From an uncultured Pseudomonadota bacterium (lineage in GTDB: Bacteria > Pseudomonadota > Gammaproteobacteria > Steroidobacterales > Steroidobacteraceae), in assembly GCA_903868595.1 (NCBI GenBank), contig CAIPVV010000027.1, forward strand, positions 1-53,182: a DNA stretch of 53,182 nt, in the 5' to 3' direction. Numbering within the stretch: the stretch's first letter is position 1; each line of letters begins with the position of its first letter. Position numbers and translations under genes: made by a program. Positions 1 to 8,311 of this stretch are shown here, one piece after another. The notes below the pieces were generated by a model, which saw only the letters and a program-made list of their open reading frames with translations, was not told where the DNA came from and made no database searches.

Positions 1-278
1 GCCGCCAGCCGTGCGCGGGCCGCCGTGCGCTCGGCGCGCTCGGCGCGCAGCTGGGAGAGCTCCCCGCGTGCACTGGACACCGACTCCTCGGCGCTGCGCA
101 AGTCGCGGCTCAGGCGGTCCCGCTCCACCGCATCGTGGCGCACCTGTTGCTGGACCTGCTCGATCTGCGAGGCGATCGCCTTGAGCTCGGCCTCGGTGCG
201 ATGGCGGTCCTGGGCCGCTGCGGGCAGGGCGAGGCTCGCGGCCAGCAGGAGGGGCAGGAGGACGGGTAGGGGTCGCAT
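1..278 (-). CDS. envC: Murein hydrolase activator EnvC, N-terminal part (runs off window)
   Basis: Reading leftwards from an ATG at 278, an open frame runs off the edge, so only about 92 residues are visible. It begins with a cleavable signal peptide (MRPLPVLLPLLLAASLALPAAAQ), followed by a long, charged, heptad-like coiled coil rich in Glu, Arg and Gln. This is the usual start of EnvC-type periplasmic activators of the amidases AmiA/AmiB, whose C-terminal LytM (M23) domain would lie outside the window. The neighbourhood supports the call: in Escherichia coli envC lies near yibN-grxC-secB-gpsA, and here it is divergent from the same set. Another coiled-coil M23 peptidase cannot be excluded because the catalytic part is not visible. 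Confidence 0.75.
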   Translation of the reverse strand, partial: MRPLPVLLPLLLAASLALPAAAQDRHRTEAELKAIASQIEQVQQQVRHDAVERDRLSRDLRSAEESVSSARGELSQLRAERAERTAARARLA

Positions 279-325
279 CGGGGAAGGAGTTTAGCTTGCG
301 GCCGCGACGGGAGCGCAGCGCCCGC

Positions 326-331
326 TATAAT
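326..331 (+). promoter_or_regulatory. Perfect TATAAT -10 element before the rhodanese gene
   Basis: TATAAT lies 29 bases before the ATG at 360. An upstream in-frame ATG at 330 overlaps this box, which argues that 360 is the real start. No good -35 is seen at 16-18 bases spacing. Confidence 0.45.
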
Positions 332-359
332 GCGCGGCCCTGCCCGAACTGAAGCTGAA

Positions 360-782
360 ATGGAACACCTGCCAGAATACCTGCACAACCACCCGTATAT
401 CGCCGGGCTCGCGGTGCTGATGGCACTCATCGTGGCCGCCTATGAGCTGCGTGCCCGCGCGCAGAACTTCTCCGCCGTGCTGCCGCAGGAGGCGATCCGC
501 CTGATGAACGGCGGCGCGGCCGTCTTTGACCTGCGCGATGCGCAGAGCTTCGCTGCCGGCCACATCACCGGCGCCAAGCCGCTCACCGAGCAGCAGATCG
601 CCGGCGCCGGTGAGTCGCTGAAGAAGCTCAAGCAGAAGAACGTGATCGTGTACTGCGAGCAGGGCGTGCGGGGAACCGCGGCCGTGCGCAAGCTGCACGA
701 GCAGGGCTTTACGCAGGTCTTTAACTTGAAGGGCGGCCTGGCCGCGTGGCGCGCCGACAGCCTGCCGCTGCAGCGCAGCTAG
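360..782 (+). CDS. yibN: Membrane-anchored rhodanese-like protein (YibN family)
   Basis: A 140-residue protein with one N-terminal membrane segment (about residues 13-29) and a single rhodanese domain exposed by it. The active-site loop reads YCEQGVRG with Cys99, so persulfide chemistry is possible. Length and architecture match the YibN family found immediately before grxC and secB in many gammaproteobacteria. The ATG at 360 is chosen because the earlier ATG at 330 falls inside a TATAAT box and would add ten residues before the membrane segment. The stop is followed two bases later by the grxC start, so the genes are probably co-transcribed. The physiological sulfur acceptor is unknown. Confidence 0.85.
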   Translation: MEHLPEYLHNHPYIAGLAVLMALIVAAYELRARAQNFSAVLPQEAIRLMNGGAAVFDLRDAQSFAAGHITGAKPLTEQQIAGAGESLKKLKQKNVIVYCEQGVRGTAAVRKLHEQGFTQVFNLKGGLAAWRADSLPLQRS

Positions 783-784
783 CC

Positions 785-1063
785 ATGGCCGCCGCTGCCC
801 CGGAAGTCCTGATGTATGCCACCGCGTGGTGCCCCTACTGCACGCGCGCACGCCTGCTCCTGAAGTCCAAGGGCGTGGCTTTCACCGAGATCGACGTCGA
901 GCAGACGCCCGGCGCGCGCGCGCTCATGCAGTCGCGCAGCGGCCGCACCTCGGTGCCGCAGATCTTCATCGGCGGCCACCACATCGGCGGCTTCGACGAC
1001 ACCAAGGCCCTGGACGACCAGGGCAGGCTTGACCCTTTGCTTGCCGGCACGGCGGGCGCTTAA
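785..1063 (+). CDS. grxC: Glutaredoxin 3
   Basis: A 92-residue monothiol/dithiol oxidoreductase of the thioredoxin fold that reduces disulfides and mixed glutathione disulfides in the cytoplasm. The CPYC active site is at residues 16-19. The glutathione-binding TSVPQIFIGG segment with its cis-Pro and the GGFDD element are present. The ATG at 785 sits two bases after the rhodanese stop; an ATG at 746 in the same frame would overlap that gene and add unrelated sequence. It is followed 21 bases later by secB, the classical grxC-secB arrangement. Confidence 0.93.
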   Translation: MAAAAPEVLMYATAWCPYCTRARLLLKSKGVAFTEIDVEQTPGARALMQSRSGRTSVPQIFIGGHHIGGFDDTKALDDQGRLDPLLAGTAGA

Positions 1064-1084
1064 CTTTTCTCTCCAGAGGTTCTC

Positions 1085-1558
1085 ATGACCGAGCTGAATC
1101 CTGTTCCCGATGCCGCCGCTGCCTCCACCGCGCCGGTGCTCACGCTGCAGGCCGTGTACCTGAAGGACACGTCCTTCGAGGCGCCGATGGGCCCGCGCGT
1201 GGATGGCAACTGGAACCCGCAGATCTCGCTCGACCTGCAGACCGTCGCCAGCGTGATCGAAGGTGACCTGCGCGAAGTGCTGCTGACCGTCACGGTCTCC
1301 GCCAAGCAGGGCGACAAGACGCTCTTCCTGGTGGAAGTGAAGCAGGGCGGCGCCTTCCTCATGCAGAACCTGGGCGAGGAGGACGCCAAGCGCGCCATCG
1401 CCAGCATCTGCCCGGCCGTGCTCTTCCCCTACGCCCGCGCGGTGATCTCGCTGCTGGTCGGCCAGGGCGGCTTCCCGCAGCTGCTGCTGCCGCCGGTGAA
1501 CTTCGACGCGCTGTACGAGAACGCCGCCCAGCAGACCGAAAACGTCACCAAGAACTAG
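1085..1558 (+). CDS. secB: Protein-export chaperone SecB
   Basis: A 157-residue tetrameric chaperone that keeps precursors unfolded and hands them to SecA. Family hallmarks are visible: LQAVYLKDTSFEAP near the N-terminus, VEVKQGGAF in the middle and the FPYARAVISLLVGQGGFPQLLLPPVNF block. An acidic N-terminal stretch and a variable C-terminus are typical. A good Shine-Dalgarno (AGAGG) precedes the ATG. The gene lies between grxC and gpsA with short gaps, as in E. coli. Confidence 0.96.
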   Translation: MTELNPVPDAAAASTAPVLTLQAVYLKDTSFEAPMGPRVDGNWNPQISLDLQTVASVIEGDLREVLLTVTVSAKQGDKTLFLVEVKQGGAFLMQNLGEEDAKRAIASICPAVLFPYARAVISLLVGQGGFPQLLLPPVNFDALYENAAQQTENVTKN

Positions 1559-1565
1559 GGCCAGC

Positions 1566-2582
1566 GTGGGCGAGGCCGCCAACACCGCGCCCATCGCCGT
1601 CCTGGGAAGCGGCTCGTGGGGCACGGCACTTGCGATCCAGTTCGCACGCGCCGGCAGCCCCGTGCGACTGTGGGGCCGGGATCCGGCCCAGCAGGCGGCC
1701 CTGGCACGGGACCGCCGCAACCAGCGCTACCTGCCCGACGCGCCGTTCCCGCCGCTGCTGGAAGTCGCCGCCGACCTCTGGCAGGCGGTGCACGGCGCCG
1801 CCTACGTGCTCGTGGCGGTGCCCAGCCACGGCTTTCGCGAGACGCTCGCGGCGGTGGCGCCGCACCTCTTGGCCGGGCAGCGCATCGCCTGGGCCACCAA
1901 GGGCTTTGAAATCGATACCGGCCTGCTGCCCCACCAGGTGGCGCAGCAGGTGCTGGGTGAGAACATCGGCATCGCCGTGCTCTCCGGCCCCACCTTCGCA
2001 AGCGAAGTGGGACAGGGCCTGCCGACCGCCATCAGCGTGGCCTCGCCGGATCCGCACTTCGCCAGCACCATCGCGCAGGACCTCTCCTCGCCGAACTTTC
2101 GCGCCTACATCTCCAGCGACTACATCGGCGTGGAGGTCGGCGGCGCGGTGAAGAACGTGCTGGCCGTGGGCGCCGGCCTCTCCGACGGGCTGCACTTTGG
2201 CGCCAACACGCGCATGGCGCTGATCACGCGCGGCCTGAACGAGCTCATGCGCCTGGGCGTCGCGCTGGGCGCCCGGCAGGAGACCTTCATGGGCCTGGCG
2301 GGCTTCGGGGACCTGGTACTCACCTGCACCGACAACCAGTCCCGCAACCGCCGCTTCGGCCTGCTGCTGGCCGGGGGACGCACGCCGGAGGCGGCGATGC
2401 AGGAGATCGGCCAAGTCGTGGAGGGCTACCAGGCGGCCCGCGCGCTGCACACCGTGGCGGCGCGCCTGGACGTGGAGATGCCGATCTGCTCGGGCATCTA
2501 CCGCATCCTCTACGAGGGCGGCAACGCCGGGGACGTCGTGCGCGGGCTCATGAGCCGGCCGATCAAGGCCGAGTTCGACTAG
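1566..2582 (+). CDS. gpsA: Glycerol-3-phosphate dehydrogenase [NAD(P)+]
   Basis: A 338-residue cytoplasmic enzyme that reduces dihydroxyacetone phosphate to sn-glycerol-3-phosphate for phospholipid synthesis. The Rossmann fingerprint GSGSWGTALA is near residue 14, the conserved GPTFASEV segment follows, and the catalytic lysine region reads GAVKNVLAVGAGLSDGL. The substrate region FMGLAGFGDLVLTCT is intact. The start is a GTG seven bases after the secB stop, which places the Rossmann motif at the expected distance. It ends the yibN-grxC-secB-gpsA run. Confidence 0.95.
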   Translation: MGEAANTAPIAVLGSGSWGTALAIQFARAGSPVRLWGRDPAQQAALARDRRNQRYLPDAPFPPLLEVAADLWQAVHGAAYVLVAVPSHGFRETLAAVAPHLLAGQRIAWATKGFEIDTGLLPHQVAQQVLGENIGIAVLSGPTFASEVGQGLPTAISVASPDPHFASTIAQDLSSPNFRAYISSDYIGVEVGGAVKNVLAVGAGLSDGLHFGANTRMALITRGLNELMRLGVALGARQETFMGLAGFGDLVLTCTDNQSRNRRFGLLLAGGRTPEAAMQEIGQVVEGYQAARALHTVAARLDVEMPICSGIYRILYEGGNAGDVVRGLMSRPIKAEFD

Positions 2583-3053
2583 CGACGGCGCTACGGCCTG
2601 GGCGGCCGGCGCGACAGCTGTCGGGCGGGGCGCGGACTCCGTGCGGCTACCGCGACTGCCCCCACTCCCGCCAGAGACCGCGCGGGCCTCGGCCAGGACC
2701 GGCACCAGGAGGCTGGCTGGGACCAGCGCAAGCGCCAGCCAACGCACCCTCTAGACATCGCTCCGCTGCAGCCCCCGCGCGGAATCGCCGTATCCCGCGG
2801 GCGCCCGCAGCGGTGGGCGCGGCCATGCAAGGCCGCCGGGGCAGGAGCGCAGATCCCCCAGGCACTGCCTGCCCGGAGCTCCCGCAGCCCCGGGGATACT
2901 TCACAAACCGCTGCGGCCGGCAGGGACGGGATCCCGGCACCTGCCGCACGACCGCCTGCACGGCTGCTGGATTTGCCCAGCCCGTGCTGCCAGCCCTTGT
3001 CCGCAGCGGCTGCGGCGATCCCTCCGGTCGCAAGGGACAGCGACGCGCCCGGG
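2583..3053. other. Intergenic stretch without a supported gene
   Basis: About 470 GC-rich bases between the convergent gpsA and transporter genes. Short frames on both strands have low-complexity Arg/Pro/Ala composition. One minus-strand GTG near 2747 begins a signal-peptide-like run but soon merges into the antisense of gpsA. I see no terminator with a T-tract, no tRNA and no repeat. Confidence 0.5.
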
Positions 3054-4940
3054 CTATTCCATCGCGTAACGGCGATGGCCGCTGAGCGTCACGACCAGCA
3101 CGCAAAGCGCAATGGCTGCCGCCAGGGTGGCGTAAATCGAGGGCGCCAGCGCAAGACCGGTCTGCTGCACGAGCCAGTCCGCCACCAAGGGAACGGTACC
3201 TGCGAAGAGCGCCGAGGACACGTTGTAGCCAATGGACAGGCCAGAGCATCGTACGTGCTTGGGCAGCGCCTCCACCATGAAGGAAGACAAGCCGACCCAC
3301 AGGAGCGTGCCGATCAGGGCAAAGCCGCAGCGGCCAAGCAGGATCCACAGCACCGAGGCATGCAACATCACCCAGAACAGGGGGAACGAGAGCAGCATTA
3401 ACCCGGCCATGCCCAGCAGCAGGGTGGGCTTGCGCCCGAAGGCGTCTGAGAAGCGGCCCATGATCGGCGTGATGAGCATCGTGAAGGCGATTGCCACGCA
3501 GTTGATTAGCAGGGACGTGGAGGTCGACATGCCCTGCGTCTGCTGCAGCCATATCGGCAGGTAGACCATGCACAGCGTGTTGCCCACGAAACCCGGCGCC
3601 ACGATTGCAATGATCTTGAGAATCGAGCGCCACTGGGTCCTGAAGGCCTGCACCAGCGGCGATGAGCGCGCCTTTTCAACTGCCACGATGACCTCATCGC
3701 GGGGCATCTTGCGGCGTACCAGCAGGACGACAGCGCCCAGCCCAACGCCAACGAAGAACGCAAGCCGCCAGCCCCAGCTGGCCGCTGCCTCGGGAGTCAG
3801 CAGCCAGAACAAGAATGCACCGACACCCGACCCCAGCAGCGCGCCGCCCTGGGAGCCCAGCCCCGCGAAACTGCCCACATAGCCGCGGCGGCTCGGCTGG
3901 GCGGCCTCCACCAGCACCACGATCGAGGTCGTGAACTCGCCGCCCACCGCCATGCCCTGCAACAACCGCATCAGTATCAGCAGTATGGGAGCCGCCACGC
4001 CAATCTGGGCGTAGGTCGGCAGCATCCCCATGATGGTGGTCGGCGCAACCATCAGCAGGATGGAGAGCATCAGGGCGCTGTGCCGTCCCTTGCTGTCACC
4101 CAGGTGTCCCAGGATTGCCGCACCGAGTGGCCTGCCCAGAAAACCTACCGCGAAGACCCCAAAGGATGCGAGCAGGGAAAGCGCGGCATCGTGCGAGGGG
4201 AAGAACTGCTGGCCAATCACCACCGCAAAGAAGCCATACACGCCGAAGTCGTACCACTCCATGACGTTACCGGCCAGGCCCCCGATGATCGTATTGCGCT
4301 CCCCCGCCCGGATCTCGGCGTTGAGGCGTTCCGCGGTGCGCGCTATTTCCCCGCCAATGAGGTCCATGCCGGCGATGAGCTTGATCCGGCCCTGCGCCCG
4401 GCTGAGTTCCTTGGGCTTCAAGATTCGCTCAAATACCGAGCAGGCATCGGCAAGCGAGGTCAGCGCGATGTCATAGGGCTGCGGAATGTCGCTGTTGAAG
4501 AGCAGCGCCAGGACGCGTCCCTTGGCCTCCGGTCGCTGCTGGCCGTCCACGACCGGATAGCGACGCTCCTTCATCACCCAGAGGAACTGGGAATCGGACT
4601 GCCGCAGGATGCCCTGTTCGCACAGGTGATCGATGGCGGTCGTGCGCATCTGGAATGCCCTGCGGGAGAGCCGCTTGATCCAGGTGCGGCTGTCCAGACG
4701 CACCGGCTCGGCTGCGATCTCGGCGAGCACCCCATCCAGGATCGGATCACCGGTCGGCGTGGTGTCCACTGCCCAGATGCCTTGCAGGTCGGAATCCAGG
4801 CGTTCGCGCAGCGCAAGGTCCATCAGCACCGCCCCGACAACGCCACAGGCCAGGTAGATCTCCGGCACCTGGTCGAACTCGCCGCCCTCATCCTCCAGCG
4901 TCAGGAGCAGGAATTCCTCAAGCAGCGTGCAGTCGGCCAT
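3054..4940 (-). CDS. Fusion: N-terminal GPP34 (GOLPH3-like) domain + MHS-family MFS transporter
   Basis: A single 628-residue frame with two unrelated parts. Residues 1 to about 207 look like a GPP34/GOLPH3 domain: LLEEFLLLTLEDEGGEF, then GVVGAVLMDLALRERL, the characteristic TPTGDPILD (about 61-69), a TWIKRLS helix and EQGIL. Residues about 213-628 are a twelve-helix carrier of the metabolite:H+ symporter group (ProP/KgtP-like), with GNVMEWYDFGVYGFF, GHLGDSKGR and RLLQGMAVGGEF. The second-half loop GRFSDAFGRK is also intact, so the carrier looks functional. In eukaryotic GOLPH3, arginines bind phosphatidylinositol-4-phosphate. By eye one of these is Val here, one is Phe and one Arg is kept, so lipid binding may differ. 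The substrate cannot be told. No partner gene is adjacent; a VOC gene is divergent. Confidence 0.8.
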   Translation of the reverse strand: MADCTLLEEFLLLTLEDEGGEFDQVPEIYLACGVVGAVLMDLALRERLDSDLQGIWAVDTTPTGDPILDGVLAEIAAEPVRLDSRTWIKRLSRRAFQMRTTAIDHLCEQGILRQSDSQFLWVMKERRYPVVDGQQRPEAKGRVLALLFNSDIPQPYDIALTSLADACSVFERILKPKELSRAQGRIKLIAGMDLIGGEIARTAERLNAEIRAGERNTIIGGLAGNVMEWYDFGVYGFFAVVIGQQFFPSHDAALSLLASFGVFAVGFLGRPLGAAILGHLGDSKGRHSALMLSILLMVAPTTIMGMLPTYAQIGVAAPILLILMRLLQGMAVGGEFTTSIVVLVEAAQPSRRGYVGSFAGLGSQGGALLGSGVGAFLFWLLTPEAAASWGWRLAFFVGVGLGAVVLLVRRKMPRDEVIVAVEKARSSPLVQAFRTQWRSILKIIAIVAPGFVGNTLCMVYLPIWLQQTQGMSTSTSLLINCVAIAFTMLITPIMGRFSDAFGRKPTLLLGMAGLMLLSFPLFWVMLHASVLWILLGRCGFALIGTLLWVGLSSFMVEALPKHVRCSGLSIGYNVSSALFAGTVPLVADWLVQQTGLALAPSIYATLAAAIALCVLVVTLSGHRRYAME

Positions 4941-5371
4941 GGATTTTGCTCACGGTATTGATGGGAAGGTCCGCGGTGCTTTGCAAAACAAATCTGCGAG
5001 GCCCATCGAACGCGGCCACCGCGATGGGCAGTCTGCCGCCGGCGGGTCGGCGTGCCGCGTTGGCAGCCTCCATTTCGTCAGCAGCAGGACTGCCCTCCGC
5101 TGACCTGTGCGCTTTCCATGGTAATCGGCAACCCTTCCGACCGGTCCGGGAAACCATCCATAGTGAATAGGAAAAGCGGCCGCCTATCCCGCGCTGGGCT
5201 TGCGCGTGGCGGCCAGCCGGATTGGCAAGCAAGACCAGGGCTTGCTGGCGAGGCTTGGGGTGCCGTGGCAATCAGGAATCCCCGACGCCAACGCCTCGCC
5301 CTCGGCGTGGGCCCGGTCCGCCAGCGCGTATACTTCGCAGCGATCCATTTTTAATAACCCGGGGCAATGAC
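4941..5371. other. Divergent regulatory region between transporter fusion and VOC gene
   Basis: About 430 bases without a supported gene. It holds a TATACT box at 5329-5334 that could serve the VOC gene, and an imperfect CTTGC/GCAAG repeat around 5200-5235. No RNA gene was recognised. Confidence 0.4.
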
Positions 5372-5758
5372 ATGATCGGCTACATCACGCTTGGCACGAA
5401 CGACCTCTCGCGCGCGACGGCCTTCTACGACGCCCTTTTTCCCGAGATTGGCGCTGTGCGCCTGCGGGAATCGGATCGCTCGGTCGCCTGGGGTATGACG
5501 GGCGATTCGCCGGCAGTGGGCGTGTGCAAGCCGTTTGACGGTCAGCCGGCGACCGCGGGCAACGGCACCATGGTGGCCTTGAAGATGGACAGCAAGGCAA
5601 AGGTCGACGCACTGTATCGCGCGGCACTTAAGCTTGGCGGTCAGGACGAGGGCGCGCCTGGTCCGCGCGGGCCGGTGGAAATGGGCTACTACGGGGCCTA
5701 CTTCCGCGACCTGGACGGCAACAAGATCTGCGCCTTCTGCATCGGTGCAGCAGGCTAG
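5372..5758 (+). CDS. VOC (glyoxalase/bleomycin-resistance) family protein
   Basis: A 128-residue protein with the vicinal-oxygen-chelate fold pattern: IGYITLGTNDLSRATAFYDALF at the N-terminus and YGAYFRDLDGNKICAFC at the C-terminus. Such proteins bind a metal and act as lyases, isomerases or resistance proteins. The short single-module form here gives no substrate information. The ATG at 5372 follows a GGGG ribosome-binding element; an ATG 150 bases upstream would add an Arg/Pro-rich leader unlike the family. It stands alone, divergent from the transporter fusion and 235 bases before the STAS-kinase gene. Confidence 0.8.
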   Translation: MIGYITLGTNDLSRATAFYDALFPEIGAVRLRESDRSVAWGMTGDSPAVGVCKPFDGQPATAGNGTMVALKMDSKAKVDALYRAALKLGGQDEGAPGPRGPVEMGYYGAYFRDLDGNKICAFCIGAAG

Positions 5759-5993
5759 CGCGTGCTAGCACGCGTGCCGGCGCCAATCCTGCGGCCGCAG
5801 GTTCCCGGCCGGCATGGGCCGCCGGGATTGCCTGGCGCCTTGCTCGGGCGAGGCGTTGACTGCACGCCAGCGCCTGTCCGCCCACATCGATCATCAGGCC
5901 GCTGTGCGGGTGCGGGACGCCGTGGCGGAGCCGCGGGCAAGACCGCCGGGCCAATGGGCTTTATCCGACTGCAGTGACGACAAGGAAGTAGCC

Positions 5994-8153
5994 ATGGATC
6001 TGGAGATCACAACGCAGGCCTGCGGGGACCTTCCGGTGCTGCGCCTGGCGGGACGTCTCAACAACGCCAGCTCGCAGCCGCTGCAGGAGTACGTCTCCGG
6101 GCCCGCCACTCCCGGCATCTGGGATCTCTCCGCCCTGACCTTTCTGGCCAGCGCAGGGCTTCGGGTGCTGCTGGCCCACGAGCAACGCCGGCGCAAGGCG
6201 GGCGAGCCGGCAACCGTCCTGGTGGGAATGCAACCGGCGGTACAGGAAGTCTTCGCCATCACGGGGCTGTCTGCATTGTGGCGACAGGCGGCAAGCGTCA
6301 GTGAAGCGGCGAGGCTTGTGCAGGGTGTGGTTGCGCCGCGCGTCGCGGAGCGCCGGGCACTGCTGCCGGGCCGCTGGGCCGACTGTCTTGATCTAGGTAG
6401 CCCGTCGGCCGGCATCCTGCAATGGCAGGACGCATCGTGGACGGCGGCAAGCCTCGCCGACCTTCCGCTCGCGTTCGGACGTGGTGGCCTCGGCGTGCGG
6501 CGCGAAGTGGCCGCGGCGCGACCAGCCTACTTTCTAAGCCTCGGCGGTCTGATGGGCCTGGCCTACGCCGATGGGGAAACCGATACGCTGGACGTGGGCG
6601 AACCGGCACGCCGCTATCTGCGGCTGGAGCACGCCACAAGCTTCAGCGGCGATCCCGCGCTGGCCCTGACGCTGCAGGATAGTTTCACCACCGGGGATCT
6701 GGCCACAGCCGTTGCGGCAGTGACCGGGAAGGGCTGGCAGGGACTGCTTGCGATAGCGCCAGAGGACTCGAAGGGTTCTAGCGTTTCGGTGCTGCTGGCC
6801 GGCCCGGCAGGCATCAACGCACCCGGGATTCTCAGCCTGTCGCTTCCGGGACTGGATATGGCGACGCTACCGGCCCTGGCAAGCCTGCAGACTGCTCTGG
6901 AAGGCGTGCGCAGCCATGCTGGCGATGCCATCAGTCTGTCTGACGACAGGACCCTGCCGCCCGGCACACGGGTGTGGGTGTGGAGCGTCGACCTCCCCGC
7001 GGATGCCAAAGTCCACACGCTGGATACCCAGGTGCCCGAGCAGGCTGGCCTCTACCGGGATGAAACCGAACTGATCGTGCGCAGCCTGTATGCGGACTGC
7101 CACCGCGTCCGGCTGGCTCCGCTTACCGGCGGATTTTCCGCTACCACCTGGCAGGTGGAGAGCTTCGACGCGCAGGGCCGGCGCCTGCTGCCCACGGTGC
7201 TGAAAGTAGGTCCTCCCGCGATGATGGATCGCGAGCACGACGCCCATGAGCGTTACGTTGGTCCCTTCGTGCTCAACAACGCCTCGATCGGCCTGGGCCG
7301 CGCAGCGCACGGAGAAGCCGTGGGACTGCGCTACAATTTTGTCGGCGTAGCCGGTGATGCGAGCAAGCTTAAGACGCTGCAGCGTCGTTCCTTGGACGGC
7401 GATGACGCCGGAGTCCAGACTCTCTACCGCACACTGGCAGAGCAGACGCTACGACCCTGGTATGGCCAGGCGCGGCAGGAGTCACGGCCGCTCTACGCAG
7501 ACCACACGCCACTGCGCCTCTTCCCTGCCCTGCCGCAACTGGCGCGGGAAGTCCTGGGCGAACTCATGGACGCTGCGACCCTGCCCTGTCCCGCGCTGGG
7601 CCGGGACTTGCCCAACCCCTGGCGTTTTCTGGCAGAGCAATTCCCGCAGCGCGCGGCTCACTCCATTCCCTGCAAGGTGGCCATTACCCACGGCGACCTG
7701 AATCTCAACAATGTGCTGGTGGACGAGCGCGACAATCTCTACGTGATTGATTTCTCCGAGACCCGGGAGCGCTCCGTCGGCAGTGACTTTGCGCGCCTGG
7801 AGCCGGTGTTCCTGATCGAGAGGGAGAGCTTCGCGGAGCAGGCCCAGGAGGCGGCGTGGCTGCGGGGCATGCAAGCCCTTTATGGGTCGGCAGGACCCTG
7901 GCACGACGTGCCGCCGGAATTGCCCGGCATCCCCGCGGCGCACCGCGACTTCATCGCCCAGCTACGCCAGCACGCCGCAGACTACCTGGGCAAGGATTGC
8001 GCCGAGGAGGCGTATCTTCTGCCCGTGCTGGAGTGGACTCTGCCGATCATTTTCTACGGCAACAGGCCCCTGCGCCTGCGCCGCGCATCCACCTACGTTG
8101 CGGCGCTGATCGTCGAGCGACTGCTGCGGCAGGGCAGCGGCCGGCCAGCCTAG
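5994..8153 (+). CDS. STAS domain - unknown module - APH-like kinase, single chain
   Basis: A 719-residue predicted cytoplasmic protein. Residues 1 to about 95 form a STAS domain like the anti-sigma factor antagonists. The phosphoacceptor region reads DLSALTFLASAGLRVLL, with Ser53 at the position phosphorylated in SpoIIAA. Residues about 100-360 match nothing I recognise. Residues about 370-719 form a kinase-like domain of the aminoglycoside-phosphotransferase type, possibly the TCAD9-like group. Its features are a Gly-rich LTGGFSATTW loop, the VLKVG lysine near 404, a following Glu, the catalytic THGDLNLNN near 564 and the metal-binding VIDFSE near 585. The start is set by AAGGAAG six bases upstream of the ATG; an earlier ATG lacks this. 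A STAS acceptor and a kinase in one chain suggest self- or partner phosphorylation. A chemoreceptor gene lies convergent downstream. Confidence 0.7.
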   Translation: MDLEITTQACGDLPVLRLAGRLNNASSQPLQEYVSGPATPGIWDLSALTFLASAGLRVLLAHEQRRRKAGEPATVLVGMQPAVQEVFAITGLSALWRQAASVSEAARLVQGVVAPRVAERRALLPGRWADCLDLGSPSAGILQWQDASWTAASLADLPLAFGRGGLGVRREVAAARPAYFLSLGGLMGLAYADGETDTLDVGEPARRYLRLEHATSFSGDPALALTLQDSFTTGDLATAVAAVTGKGWQGLLAIAPEDSKGSSVSVLLAGPAGINAPGILSLSLPGLDMATLPALASLQTALEGVRSHAGDAISLSDDRTLPPGTRVWVWSVDLPADAKVHTLDTQVPEQAGLYRDETELIVRSLYADCHRVRLAPLTGGFSATTWQVESFDAQGRRLLPTVLKVGPPAMMDREHDAHERYVGPFVLNNASIGLGRAAHGEAVGLRYNFVGVAGDASKLKTLQRRSLDGDDAGVQTLYRTLAEQTLRPWYGQARQESRPLYADHTPLRLFPALPQLAREVLGELMDAATLPCPALGRDLPNPWRFLAEQFPQRAAHSIPCKVAITHGDLNLNNVLVDERDNLYVIDFSETRERSVGSDFARLEPVFLIERESFAEQAQEAAWLRGMQALYGSAGPWHDVPPELPGIPAAHRDFIAQLRQHAADYLGKDCAEEAYLLPVLEWTLPIIFYGNRPLRLRRASTYVAALIVERLLRQGSGRPA

Positions 8154-8311
8154 CGCACCACGCCACCGGCCTTCCGGATCGTCAGCGCGTCCAGCGCGCG
8201 CGGCACGAAGCGATCTGAATGTCTCGGTGGTATTGCTCACCGGCAAGAAACGCAGGTCAGCCCAGCGGCCGCGGTTGCCCCGCGCCCCGGGGGTCGCCTG
8301 CCGGTGCAGCG

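Noticed and set aside
2583..2747. Signal-peptide-like start on the minus strand (MRWLALALVPASLLVPVLAEARA)
   Set aside because: The GTG has no properly spaced ribosome site and the frame soon runs into the antisense of gpsA with no domain. It could be an old gene start but cannot be supported.
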